NCBI GenBank assembly: GCA_037127315.1
Contig: JBBBDQ010001616.1
Location: 583,501-647,500 of the forward strand
Source of the DNA: Ascarosepion bandense
Taxonomy: Eukaryota > Mollusca > Cephalopoda > Sepiida > Sepiidae
Length of the DNA: 64,000 nt
Direction: 5' to 3'
In this document: positions 52,831-63,887 of the stretch, in pieces
Position numbering within the stretch: position 1 is the stretch's first letter
How the letters are laid out: each line of letters begins with the position of its first letter
Position numbers and translations under genes: made by a program
Notes under the pieces: model-generated
Told to the model about the DNA's origin: nothing
What the model saw: the letters and a program-made list of their open reading frames with translations, nothing else
Database searches by the model: none

Positions 52831-53483
52831 TTTGGGATATATATATATATATACTCATCGGTGGCACAGTTCTAAATTTCCTAAACAATGCAGTTGTCAG
52901 GTACTAATTAAAAACTGATCCTTACATAATGTAAATATGTCACACGACATGACACTGGTGTATGAAATGGTTAGTGTTTAAATGTGAGCTGGAAAGTCCA
53001 TCATTGGCTAATTCTAATATTAGATATAAGCCGCAAGAGAGAGACAGAGTCAATGGGTTACCTTTTCACTGCTGATGGGGTGTGAAAAGAAGCTTTCTAT
53101 GATTTTGTTCTCCTTTACGTATTGCAACGAGAGACTTAGATCCTCCTGCAGACTTGGTGGGTAGTGCAACAATAGCAGAAAAACATTATAATGAAAAAAT
53201 GACATAATAATAATAATGACAAGTTTTAGACGTTTTTTTAATTTTAATATTCTGATAAATCTTAATTCTTTAGTTAATGTTTGAGTAAGCTTATAGCGAG
53301 TTCTATGAGAACAAAATATTCGTATAAATTTTCCTATTACATCGTTAAATATTTGAGCTGAACAACTTTAACAATATGAATATAATATAATATGAATTCT
53401 TGTCGGTACTTTAAGAAGTAAGTGGGTACAAATAAAAATAACTCAAATGAACAAGTGCTTCCATTTCATTGAAACAGCTGTTA
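52831..53483. other. Unassigned AT-rich spacer
   Basis: No recognised element or gene. Confidence 0.5.
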
Positions 53484-53961
53484 AGCCAGCCAAGGCTATA
53501 GAACCCAATCTGTCCTGTTATTCGATTCATTGCTAGAGGGGAAAGAGATGTATTATATTATAAAGTATTAATTAGTGGGGGATAACTTTATTACTTAATA
53601 ACAATAGAAACCAATCCCCCACTTTATACCAAGCAGAAGTTTTAATTATGTTTCCAACTATTATATTTAAGTACCATACGTGATACACGTTTTGGGCGAT
53701 TATGTCTCGAAAGAGACATGACTGATTGGGCAGAAGGTTATCCCGCAGTAAGTTGCCATTGTTTTTTGTTGTAGACTGGTTGCCAGCCAAGGCTATAGAA
53801 CCAAATTTGTCCTGGTATTTAAGACACAACTGGTTGGAAGAGAAAGATTAATATCTTTCTCAAGGGTATTTGTGCGCAAGTGATTGCAAAGAATTCAACT
53901 GGATTTCGAACTCGGCTCCCCGATTTCTCGTTCCAAGCCGATATCCACTGCACCACAAATG
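53484..53961 (-). mobile_element. SINE-A composite, minus strand
   Basis: Partial second body (AGCCAGCCAAGGCTATAGAA), linker (GTGGGGGATAACTTTATTAC...CCAATCCCCCACTTT), full body and tRNA-like head ending CACCACAAATG. Helitron copy 5 starts four bases later. Confidence 0.88.
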
Positions 53962-53964
53962 AAA

Positions 53965-53994
53965 TCTAAAGTTATTTATAAATGGAACTTTGTC

Positions 53995-54025
<31 letters not shown>

Positions 54026-54692
54026 ATCCGTTACCTATAGACTCCGAAACGGCTGAAACGATTTTCTTGAAAATTTACACAGTTGTACTATAAGCATCTG
54101 CGAGTGTTCTTAGCTAGGTTTTGTGTCCATGTACCCCCGATAAATATCGAAAATCGATAATCGAAAAAATCGGATTATAGAAAGAGTGGTCCGATTTCAA
54201 TCAAATTTGATACACTCATAGACAAAGACATAAGAAACGATATTCAGAAGTTTCAAGGTTGCAGTTCTTACAATAGTGCAGAAAATCGATAATATGCATA
54301 TATAAAAGCAAGATGTTTGTGTGTGTGTCTGTTTATCTGCCTGTATGTCTGTATTTTTTCAGCCCTTTTGTTTTAGTTTTTGCTTCGGGTTTGGCTCTAA
54401 GTCGGTATAATTGTAGTTCTTAGTCTCAGCCATGATACCATATACTCAGAGGACTTATTTAGCCTTCAAAATTCAGTTTACGACAGAAAAAATATTATTC
54501 GATATCGATACCAGGAAATCAAAATTTGACTTACATCCATTCATTTTTCTTTCAGTCTACGGTTTCGCTTTAACTGGAAACAACAATTGCTTTTTCGTCT
54601 TTCGTGCCAACGTCCAAAGAGTCTGAGCTCCAGGACCGTGGATTAGTTTTAAAGCTTTCATTACACCCGAGCAACACCGGGCTATACTGCTA

Positions 54693-54693
<1 letters not shown>
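53965..54693 (+). mobile_element. Non-autonomous Helitron, copy 5
   Basis: TCTAAAGTTATTTATAAATG to ACACCGGGCTATACTGCTAG, between A and T. It includes a (GT)n run at 53994-54026. Same family as 3725, 13044 and 23523. Confidence 0.9.
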
Positions 54694-54748
<55 letters not shown>

Positions 54749-54881
54749 CTTGGTGCGATTGGTAAATTGTCGCAATTATTTTATTATTTCAAATATTCTT
54801 TAGGCTGAATCTGAGCTCCAGGACCATGGATTAGTTTTAAAGCTTTCATTACACCCGAGCAACGCCGGGCTATGCTGCTAG
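54694..54881 (+). mobile_element. (TA)n and an orphan Helitron 3' end
   Basis: (TA)n at 54694-54743, then unrelated DNA. From 54807 comes TCTGAGCTCCAGGACCATGG to CGCCGGGCTATGCTGCTAG, the last 75 bp of the Helitron family, repeated downstream of a complete 3' end. Confidence 0.85.
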
Positions 54882-55052
54882 TCATCCATTATTTTTGAGA
54901 TTTCATCAACATAGGTTACGCTTTTCTATCTTTTATTCTTTTGTCTTTCCACGCTATTAATGAACTATTCCATGCGGTATAGTCTATTATATATGAGGTA
55001 TTGGCCAGGCATAATGGTCGTGCAAACTAAAGAAATAGACGCTCAATGATTA

Positions 55053-55425
55053 TCTAAACTTATTTATAAATGGAACTTTGTCTGTGCGTGTGTCTCTGTG
55101 TGTGTGTATCCGTTACCTATAGACTCCAAAATGGCTGAACCGATTTTCTTGAAAATTTACACAGTTGTACGATAAGCGTCTGCGAGTGTTCTTAGCTAGG
55201 TTTTATGTCGATGTACCACCGATAATTATCGTAAATCGATAATCGAAAAAATCGGGTTATAGAAGGAGTGGTCCGATTTCAATCAAATTTGATACACTCA
55301 TAGACAAAGACAAGTAACGATATTCAGAAGTTTCAAGGTTGCAGTTCTTACAATAGTGCAGAAAATCGATAATATATAAATAAAAGTTTTCATTACACCC
55401 GAGCAACGCCGGGCTATACTGCTAG
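55053..55425 (+). mobile_element. Short Helitron copy (373 bp, internal deletion)
   Basis: Full 5' end TCTAAACTTATTTATAAATG and full 3' end CGCCGGGCTATACTGCTAG, but the middle is deleted: after AAAATCGATAATATATAAA it jumps to the last 45 bp. It still has both termini. Confidence 0.9.
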
Positions 55426-55554
55426 TAGTATAATAATACTACTCTGTTAATATTCCACACTACCAAAAAAAAAAATATATATAGAAGGAAATGCATGTCA
55501 ATATTAGAAAGATCTATAACAGTTACTTGATTTGAGAAGTCTAATTTCCTGAAT

Positions 55555-55750
55555 TGATGTGTGTTTTGGTGTAGTGGATATCGGCCTAGAAAGAGAAATC
55601 GGTGAACCGTGTTCAAATGCCAGTTGAATTCGTTGCATTCACTTGCGCGCAAGAAAAGGTATTAATCAGCCTCTACCTCCATATATGGGTTAAAAAGCAG
55701 GACAGACAGTGTTCTATAGTTTCGGTTGGCAACGGTCTACCGCAGAAATT
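55555..55750 (+). mobile_element. SINE-A copy, 3'-truncated
   Basis: Head GATGTGTGTTTTGGTGTAGTGGATATCGGC with GTGTTCAAATGCC, then body to GGTCTACCGCAGAAATTACA, where it ends. Confidence 0.8.
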
Positions 55751-55929
55751 ACAATTAACAGTAGCGCTAATCGTTCGGTCAATGAACACCGAATGCAGTT
55801 TCTATCTAAAAGGTTAGTTTTAGCATTAATATTGTTTTTTTTTGTTTTTTTCGAAAAGGATACAGTCGTGAAAAAAAAACGAGTGACGAGTTAGCATCAC
55901 AGATTACTGGATGGTTTCTTTAAGGATGA

Positions 55930-56307
55930 AGGAGAGGCTCGAGGCAGAAGAAGTAGTTCTACAGAAGGATGCTGAGGATACTATCGACTGACTACGTGAA
56001 CAACGACGAGATGTTAGAGAGGATGAAAACGAGAAGGACGTTTACAGTTAGCACCAGGAAGAGACAGTTGAGGTTTCTGGGACAGGTAATGAGGAAGGAG
56101 CGTTTGGAGAATCTGATACTCACAGGATGGATAAAGGGAGAGAGAGAGAGACAGGGAAATGCAGCGTTTTATAGGCTTGAGCAACTGGATGGCGGAGCAG
56201 AGTTTGGGAGAGATACAAAGAAGAAAAATATTAGGAGCAGCAAAGAACAGGGTCACGTGATTGCTTACGTCCTGAAGAGACACGGCACACGAAGAACAAG
56301 GAATTAG
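55930..56307 (+). mobile_element. LINE group R 3' fragment
   Basis: The plus strand reads MLRILSTDYVNNDEMLERMK, STRKRQLRFLGQVMRKERLE and NLILTGWIKGERE, the terminal part of the RTE-like protein. The preceding LEA.E.W block is frame-shifted. A GAGA-rich stretch lies at 56135-56155. Confidence 0.8.
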
Positions 56308-57094
56308 CCAAAACATTTGCAGGCCATTAATACTATAGACTTTACTAGAGAAACCCGTGGAATTTCCTACGAAAGTTAATTATAATTTCTTGGAAAAATT
56401 TTACTTTGTCATACTACAAATGATAGTAACGTCTTCAAACATAAAGGTATTGGATAATAAAATAACGATAACACAGAGTGTAATTTTATTAAAATATCTA
56501 TAAAAGTAATGTCCATAGAAGCTACTTTACTGTAATCTTATATTATATTAAGCGGCGTATGCACAGACCATAACCAAAATATTGTACGCTATTTTGTGAG
56601 AGATTTTGAAAGAGAAAATGTTTTTTTTATTACTGAAAAATCATGGCTTCTGTGTCAATTGTAAATAGAAAAGACCACCTGAGTAATGGTGTAAAGGCCA
56701 GAAATTTCGTTATTAGGTCGCGGGATACGACAACAAACCTACCTATTTTTATTATATTGTAAAGTAAAAACAAATATACACACGCACATTTACTGCTACA
56801 ACCACCAGGTTAAGCTGCTACTGCTACGGTAATGCTATATGCTCTCTCCTATTCTTTCACTCTTTACTACCCTTCCGCTTGGCAAAGTTGAGAGAAAGGC
56901 TGAGGAGAGATTATAAAAAGATCGAGGGGAAGAAAAGCTCGTGTAGAGAGTAAAGGTGTTATCTTTCTTCAGTGGCGTAACGGACGGAGGAACAAACTAA
57001 CTAAGGAAGGAACAAGCAGAATTATTATATAATAATGTTATGTTGCATGTACAGAAATATTGTGAAATAAATACAAACAACGTAATAGTATAAA
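56308..57094. other. Unassigned region
   Basis: No recognised gene. A 24-bp segment (AAGGAACAAGCAGAATTATT...) at 57007-57030 recurs at 57675-57698. Confidence 0.5.
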
Positions 57095-57105
57095 GTAGGT
57101 GTATT

Positions 57106-57404
57106 CAGTCAGTTAAGTACCATACGTGATACACGCTTGGGCGATCATGTCTCGAAAGAGACATGGCTGACTGGGCAAAAGATTATCCCGCAGTAGGTTG
57201 CCATTGCTTTCTGCGGTAGACTGGTTGCCGACCAAGGCTATAGAACCCAATCTGTCCTATTATTTAACCCACAACTGGAGGGAAGAGACGGATTAATACC
57301 TTTCCCAAGGGTATTTGCGCGTAAGTGAATACAATGGATTCAACTGGAATTCGAACTCAGCTACCCGGTTTCTCGTTCCGAGCCGATATCCACTGTACCA
57401 CAAC
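57106..57404 (-). mobile_element. SINE-A copy with perfect 11-bp target duplication
   Basis: GTAGGTGTATT occurs at 57095-57105 and again at 57405-57415, exactly bracketing a 299-bp SINE-A. The element therefore runs from GTTGTGGTACAGTGGATATC (5', minus strand) to ...ACTTAACTGACTG (3'). This defines the family ends and shows ordinary target-primed insertion. It is one of the least diverged copies. Confidence 0.95.
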
Positions 57405-57415
57405 GTAGGTGTATT

Positions 57416-57929
57416 ACCAGGAAGAAAAGTATTTACAAAAGATGCGGTTAGTCGAATACAGAACAAGGGTTTAGTAGAACGTATTGTCGTGAGACGTAAG
57501 AGTTGGCAAAAAGAACACTGCCGGTCTAATACCGGAAATACCCGACTGACTCGTTCACTCGGCTTACTTCATCGACTGACTTCCGAGGTATTCCTCGAGG
57601 TATCATCACTATTACTTTATGTAGTGCTTAGAACAGTCCATTACTGTAGAAAAAGGTGGAGAGCGCCCCAACAGAAGGAACAAGCAGAATTATTATATGA
57701 TTTTGTCTAATTGAATTAGACGTCTATATTGCATATGATATTGCATATGCAATATATTGCATATGATATTGCATATGATACATTTGTGTACATAATTAGG
57801 TTATAATAAAATTTGTATTTTACATGAATACTATCTTAAGAAATTTGAGATGTGGTAGAGTGTGGGGACCCGTATCATAAATTGAAGGGGTACGTGACCG
57901 CTTCACCGACCATGTCCAACGCGACCACT
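57416..57929. other. Unassigned region with ATTGCATATGAT cluster
   Basis: An open frame reaching 57710 runs out of the SINE and has no recognisable domain. GATATTGCATATG units repeat at 57729-57781. Confidence 0.5.
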
Positions 57930-58172
57930 TTTTCTTCTTCTATGTGCCGTGTCCCTTCAGTAGGTAGGCTATCATGGTTTAGCACATCTCCCTATCCCTT
58001 GTAGCTCTTAACACCCCCTGTTCTGTTATTTCATTCAGCCCCCACTCCGCCATCCATCTGTTCAAGCTCATCAAGTATGTCATGCATTGCTTTCCCTTGT
58101 CTCTCCGACCCTCCATCTATCTTATGAGCATCGGATTCTCCAAGCCCTCCTTCTTCACTACATGTCCCAGAA
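57930..58172 (-). mobile_element. LINE group R 3' fragment
   Basis: The minus strand contains the C-terminal and 3' UTR part (CTGGGACATG, GAGGGCTTGGAGAATCC-like, CCTGAAGGGACACGGCAC) with TTCTTCTTC at its end. It is fused directly to SINE-B at 58173. Confidence 0.75.
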
Positions 58173-58487
58173 ATCGATCACCGAAGTTAAGCAACGTTGA
58201 GCCTGGTCAGTACTTAGATGGGTGACAGCTTGGGAATACCAGGTGCTGTAAGCGTATAGTGACGGATGTGTGCTGTGGTGCAGTGGATATCGGCTCGGAA
58301 AGAGAAATCGGTGAGCCGAGTTCGAATTCCAGTTGAATAACCTGCAATCACTTAATCACTGGTACCCTTGAGAAAGGTACTAATCCGTCTCTTCCCTCTA
58401 GTTATGGGTTAAATAACAAGGGTAGGACTTGGGGACCCTGCTCTTAAAAACAAATCTCAATGAATCTTGATACTCGAAAAAGAAAAA
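58173..58487 (+). mobile_element. SINE-B copy, 5S part truncated
   Basis: Starts in the middle of the 5S-like unit (CGATCACCGAAGTTAAGCAA, GATGGGTGACAGCTTGGG). It continues with AGTGACGGATGTGTG, the tRNA-like head, body and SINE-B-type GGGTAGGACTTGGGGACCCT, and is cut at ACTCGAAAAAGAAAAATG. Confidence 0.85.
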
Positions 58488-58898
58488 TGTTCTAAAAATG
58501 AAATAACCTTACCCAAAATCATTGGTTCTGACCTTAAATGATCCCATAAGGATTGATAGGTGGCTAAACCGTGAAACAAACTATCTTTTCCTCATGTTAA
58601 ATATCAGTTTCTTTTAGTTGTCCATCCTCTTCACAACATCGATGTTGCTAACATGTTCCGTCCAGAGTATACTCCGAATATTACTCGAAGGAGCGATAAC
58701 ATCTAATAGAATAAGGCCTAATTTATCTAGAAAAAGATATGATGAAATTCGCTGTAAATTCCTTTAGAGAAACTGCTAATTTTACTCCGGTTGTTCATTT
58801 TCAAGGGTTTCGACTTGAAGGATAACTGTAAATTATCTTAAGAATGATTTCTTATTTTCGAACTTACCCATCTGTTCATTTGTGTTCTTCATAAATAA
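58488..58898. other. Unassigned AT-rich spacer
   Basis: No recognised element or gene. Confidence 0.5.
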
Positions 58899-59147
58899 TG
58901 TAACAAAATCTTCACCGGAACACACGGAAACAAGAAGATAGGTTCAAAAGAGTTTATTAGAATAACAGAATATATATACAATGGTAAGTTTTAGTAATCG
59001 ACAGATAGAAGTGTACATCCGAACGGTATAGTTACGCTGCGTCTTGACTGTCTCTAGACTACCTCACAGCTGCGTCTCCGGAAGTGACGCAAGTTAGTAT
59101 TTATTAACGGAGGAAGAGTCCATTCCTATAGTGAGGGCACCATAACA
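58899..59147 (-). mobile_element. Probable solo LTR, 249 bp
   Basis: The minus strand starts TGTTATGGTGCCCTCACTAT and ends TTCACCGGTG...TTTTGTTACA, i.e. TG...CA. ATAA occurs directly on both sides (58895-58898 and 59148-59151) as a 4-bp target duplication. On the minus strand an AATAAA signal sits in TTCTAATAAACTC (about 58950-58962). No internal retroelement sequence adjoins, so it is a solo LTR of Ty3/Gypsy-like size. Confidence 0.7.
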
Positions 59148-59254
59148 ATAAACCACAGAGACATTTCGCAGTTTATACTACAACGATGTTGAGCGGATCT
59201 TGCAATTCGTGCATGAGAACCATCAAAATCTCACACGGTATTGAATTTAGAGTT

Positions 59255-59390
59255 GTTTGCCAACCACGGCTAAGTGTCCAAGTCCAGTCTGTTTTGCTAC
59301 TGTGCGAAAAGGAATTTAACAGTCTGAACCGGAATTCAAACCTAGCTCTCTAATTTGTCGTTCTGAATCCATAACCATCGCAGCACCTGC
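59255..59390 (-). mobile_element. Very degenerate SINE-A copy
   Basis: GCCAACCACGGCTAAG, CCAGTCTGTTTTGC, GGAATTCAAACCTAGCTCTC and TTGTCGTTCTGAATCC follow SINE-A order (body end to tRNA-like head, minus strand) with many changes. Confidence 0.55.
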
Positions 59391-59835
59391 TTAATCTTGA
59401 TTGCTATTAACAATAGCCATTGAAAAGGAAGAGACTCCTGCAAGCGGAAGCTGTTAAAGAGAACGCCATAATGCAGGTGATGGTGATTTCAGAAAAGGAA
59501 TTTTGTAGACCTTTATGAAAAATACATGGAGGATTGAATAGGTATGCATGGTCCCAAGGGCGGGGGGCACTTTGAAAATATGCCTGAAGTGTGGGTCAGG
59601 CTAATATTAATTATTAATGAAATTAAAATGTATATATGAATATGAAATAGCTGTATACTTTCCAGACAAACCTCATTTAATGACATTGTTTTACCGTAAG
59701 TCAGCTTTGGTAAGCACAGATCACACTTTTAAATAGGTAGAAAGATATCAACATATTGAGATTCATCGAAAGAAAGGTGGATGAATAGTTAATGAAAAAA
59801 AGAGACAAATGAAATTATAGAAAGGTATGGTATGT
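59391..59835. other. Unassigned spacer
   Basis: No recognised element or gene. Confidence 0.5.
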
Positions 59836-59836
59836 C

Positions 59837-59883
<47 letters not shown>

Positions 59884-59893
59884 GAAGAAACTG

Positions 59894-59948
<55 letters not shown>

Positions 59949-59960
59949 AGAAACTGGGAT

Positions 59961-60028
<68 letters not shown>

Positions 60029-60038
60029 GAAGTGGCTG

Positions 60039-60093
<55 letters not shown>

Positions 60094-60103
60094 GAAGAGG
60101 CTG

Positions 60104-60158
<55 letters not shown>

Positions 60159-60231
60159 GAAGAAACTGAGATAGATAGATAGATAGCTAGCTAGCTAGCT
60201 AGATAGATAGATAGATAGATAATGAAGAAAC

Positions 60232-60287
<56 letters not shown>

Positions 60288-60297
60288 GAAGTGGCTG

Positions 60298-60348
<51 letters not shown>

Positions 60349-60366
60349 GAAGAGGCTAGATAGATG

Positions 60367-60418
<52 letters not shown>

Positions 60419-60420
60419 GA
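59836..60420. repeat. Long compound (GATA)n array with ATGAAGARRCTGAG spacers
   Basis: About 580 bp: blocks of 8-14 GATA units separated by TAATGAAGAAACTGA or TAATGAAGAGGCTGA (59880, 60026, 60090, 60156, 60220, 60286, 60346), plus a GCTAGCTAGCTAGCTA variant at 60186. Confidence 0.97.
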
Positions 60421-60428
60421 AGGAAAAA

Positions 60429-60815
60429 CTTGAAGTAGCTGAAATGTGATTCTAAAGAAGGATGCTGGGGATATCATGGACCGAGCATGTGAGCAATGAT
60501 GAGGTTTTAGAAAGGATGGAAACGAAAAGGAAATTAATACTGAGCATCAGGAAGAGACAACTAAAGTTCCTGGGACATACAATGAGGAAGGAGGGCTTGG
60601 AGAACCTGATACTAACAGGCCAGATAGAGGAAAAAAGAGACAGATGAAAGCAGCGGATAACATATTTGAACGACCGAATCAGGTGGATGATGGAACGCGG
60701 GTTGCATGGTGTAACAGAAGAAAGCGTGCTAAGAGCCACCAGGGATAGGGAGATGTGGAAAGCCATGATCGCCAACCTTCCTGAAATGACATTGCACATA
60801 AAAGAAGATGCCTAC
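60429..60815 (+). mobile_element. LINE group R 3' fragment next to GATA array
   Basis: The plus strand gives [40 protein letters not shown] and EGLENLILTGQIE. Frame-shifted, it continues NDRIRWMMERGLHGVTEESV and TRDREMWKAMIANL. The final ATTGCACATAAAAGAAGATGCC corresponds to the 3' end seen at 25800. Confidence 0.85.
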
Positions 60816-60956
60816 TGTGTTCAATTCTCTAAATCTCTTTTCTCATTATGTCTTCTAGAAATTTACAAATTGGCAAAACATCGGTTAATTTCAAATCGAT
60901 TCAAATTTTATAAAATTGTAAATAATAAAGACTTTTTTATTCTCAGTTCCCCGACG

Positions 60957-61349
60957 TAATCATATCACCCCAAGCAAGGCGGTAACGCCACTGAAGCGCA
61001 GGGGGCTACGTAGGAGTGAAAAGATTGCAAAAGAGAAAGCCGGAGACCACATCCTAAACAAGGAACAAGGGATGTGCCTCTTCACCTGTTCAATAGATGT
61101 GGGTGGAGTGTGAACCGGGCGATAGTTCAGTCTATCTACTCCAATTGATAAAAAAAAAAAGAAAAGAGTGAAAAGATTGGAAAAAAGAAAGCCGGAAACC
61201 ACATCCTAGGAACAAGGGATGAGCCTCTTCACCTGTTCAATAGACGTGGGTGGGGTGTGAACCGGGCGATAGTTTAGTCTATCTACTCCAATTGAAAAAA
61301 AAAAGAAAAGAGTGAAAAGATTGGAAAAGAGAAAGCCGGAAACCACATC
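60957..61349 (-). mobile_element. SINE-E copies with LINE group J tail, minus strand
   Basis: The plus view starts with the LINE tail (ATCATATCACCCCAAGCAAG, GCGCAGGGGGCTACGTAGGA). The body GTGAAAAGATTGCAAAAGAG...CCGGGCGATAGTTCAGTCTA...CAATTG appears at 61016 and again at 61165. A third start at 61308 is cut at 61349 by the junction with a LINE group J fragment. Confidence 0.78.
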
Positions 61350-61875
61350 CGAGATTGACAAAGTGAACCTCGCTTTCGGGCTCGAGAAGGACCTCCAATT
61401 CGTGGTGGACTGGGGTAAGAAATGGCTAGTAGATTTTAATGCTTCCAAAACGAAGCTGCTCTCTATTAACCATCATAGACATTCGCTCCTACCCTCCCCC
61501 ATTAGCATGGAACAGTCTAGCCTCTCTGAGAGTAAAACACTACACCTCCTTGGCCACAAACTCTCAGCGAATCTCAGGTGGAATGACTATATCGAATCCA
61601 TTGCTAAATCCGCTGCTAAGAAGATCGGTTCATTGTGCAGAGCCAGGAAGTTTTTCCTGTCTGAGTCCATCCTGCGCATATATAAATCTACCATCCGTTC
61701 GTGTTTTGAATACTGCTGCAACATCTGGTCGGATGCCCCTGCTGTTCACCTCGGAGTTCTTGACAGAATTCAATGTAGAATCTGTAATGTGATTGATTCC
61801 TTCTTGGCAGCTGGCTGCAGTCGCTATCTCACCGGCGTACTCACATTTTATTTTTTCTACTCAGGTATGTCGTAG
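61350..61875 (+). pseudogene. LINE group J RT C-terminal half, open frame
   Basis: About 170 codons open from EIDKVNLAFGLEKDLQFVVD through WGKKWLVDFNASKTKLLS, SMEQSSLSESKTLHLLGHKL, NDYIESIAKSAAKKIGSLCR, RIYKSTIRSCFEYCCNIWSD and LDRIQCRICNVIDSF. It stops soon after a frame change near 61810. The RT palm with YADD is missing because the junction with SINE-E lies at 61349. Confidence 0.87.
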
Positions 61876-62153
61876 CAGCAACATAGGATTTTTTCGGCCG
61901 GGGGGATATTTCTTTCAGCAGGCAGATCAATAGTTTAGTTTCATACATTCACTTGGCGCTATCACACCCAATATTTGATCACACACATTTTTTGTCTCTC
62001 TCGTACACACATCAGTATGGTTTTATTTCCTCTTTTGAGTCATGTTGATTTTGAGATGAAAATATCTCTTTAAAATCTTCCATTTGTTTATTTGCAAGTT
62101 CTCAACTATTCCATCGTAATTTCTAAACACCTTCACTCGCTACAAACCGGTAA
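61876..62153. other. Spacer
   Basis: Contains nothing recognised. Confidence 0.5.
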
Positions 62154-62233
62154 GTCAGTTAAGTGCCATACGTGATACACGCTTTTGGGCGATCATGTCT
62201 CGAAAGACACATGACTGACTGGGCAAAAGATTA
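62154..62233 (-). mobile_element. SINE-A 3' end only
   Basis: GTCAGTTAAGTGCCATACGTG to GACTGGGCAAAAGATTATTTCC, a 5'-truncated insertion. Confidence 0.85.
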
Positions 62234-62482
62234 TTTCCGTCTATTTTCTTATTTTTTTCTTTTTTGTTTCACTCTTGTAGAATTATATGTATGCACCCCC
62301 CTTACATTTTAATTTTTTTTTTTCATTAAAGTTTACTTTTAAACGAGTTCCATCTTCTCCCAGTATTGTAAGTAATCCTTTGTTTTGTCATTCTTTGACC
62401 CTTTATAATTAAACCAACGAAGCCCTTGATAAGTGTTGGCCGAAAGGTTTTCCGGCTTTGGGATAATTATGACGTCTATTCT

Positions 62483-62485
<3 letters not shown>
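62234..62485. other. Spacer
   Basis: Contains GAAGCCCTTGATAAGTGTTGGCCGAAAGG, resembling a foldback-arm end. Otherwise unassigned. Confidence 0.4.
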
Positions 62486-62529
<44 letters not shown>

Positions 62530-62740
62530 ATCCGCATACAAGCCTGTTTTGCTGTATCACAGCTCATTAGTGTGGCTAGATATCTACTTACTTCTGGCCA
62601 GAATCGAAACTAGACCAATTTGGTGTCAGTCGGAGTCTCTACTTCTTAAGCCATAGAATGAGAGAAGGGAAATTTTAGCTTGTTATATATAAGCGGTGTA
62701 TGCACACGCCAGTCACCGTAAGAACTCAATTCATTTCTGT
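62486..62740 (-). mobile_element. (TA)n and SINE-C copy
   Basis: (TA)n at 62486-62526, then GTCATCCGCATACAAGCCTG, AGCTCATTAGTGTGGCTAGA and CCAGAATCGAAACTAGACC, the SINE-C blocks in minus orientation. Confidence 0.72.
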
Positions 62741-62828
62741 AGAGTAACGCGTAAATCGCAGAAGTGGTAATTATTTTCAAAATTTTCCTCTCCAAAGAGC
62801 TGGATCTTAATGAAAGCATAATATATTT

Positions 62829-62912
62829 ATCATCCACATACAAGCCTGATTCGTTGTATCACAGCTCATCAGTGTGGCTAGTCATCTTGCTGCTGGCTGG
62901 GATCGAAACTCG

Positions 62913-62968
<56 letters not shown>
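62829..62968 (-). mobile_element. SINE-C 3' part and (TA)n
   Basis: TCATCCACATACAAGCCTGA, AGCTCATCAGTGTGGCTAGT and GGGATCGAAACTCGACCG, then (TA)n from 62918 to 62968 where the head should continue. Confidence 0.7.
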
Positions 62969-62970
<2 letters not shown>

Positions 62971-63887
62971 GAAATTGTTATAGGTTAGATTTAAATTAAA
63001 TTAGACCAGTAAAAATTGTCAAGAAATGCTCAGTACATGTTTGAAGGGAAGTGAAAATTCAACATGTAGCTTTAGATATTTAGCTATGGAAGATGGGCAG
63101 GTTACGCTGACATGGCTTCGAACTTTTTGGCTTGGTCAGAGGGTTTGTTTTAACTGATGGCTTAACGGTTAACACTTTCATAAGTTCATAACCTGAAATT
63201 CAAAGTAAGCAAGTGGTTTGTTATTGGGTATCCTTTCATCCGAGTTTTGTAATTGCTTAGGAAATATGTTCTAATGTGTCTACATACAGAGATTATTTCG
63301 AACCTTTCATTTAGCAGTTTTTGTCATTCTGGAAATATTAATATAGCCAACTTTTCTTCATGGCACAATTTGCAGATATCATCATCGCTGCAGGGTTTGG
63401 CGTTTTAATATTTTCCTCGTTGTGTAGAGGTTTCCGCCATTCTTTTGTTTTAGTTTCCATACATGTTTGGCTACTTTGGTGCAATTTTAAGCTTTTCTGG
63501 TTTGAATGTGGACTTTAAAACTGCCTTCATTACATTCTAAGTATGTTTTATCTTTTATTCTACTCTGTAGCTGACTCTTTCGGTTTTACAATCTCCTTCA
63601 AGTGGGCATTTCTTTTTATCTCTTGAGCTGCATTTTTTATTAGCGGTAATTTGTCGTACGTTGTTTTTTGTTTTTTTTAATTTTTGGTATTTTGCCTCTT
63701 TATGTGATTTTCTAAATTGCAAGTACAGCTGTAACTTAATTTTTATTAAATATTTTTGTGTAGCTTGGAGCTTTTGGGAAAGTGTTTGTTAAGTAGTTGG
63801 AAAAATATTTCCCCTATTTTGGACTTCTAAATTATAAGTCGGATTAAACCAAATGATATTGCGTTTACTCATATTATTTATTTTGTT
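62969..63887. other. Unassigned region
   Basis: AT-rich, with no recognised gene, repeat shared with the window, or RNA gene. Confidence 0.5.
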
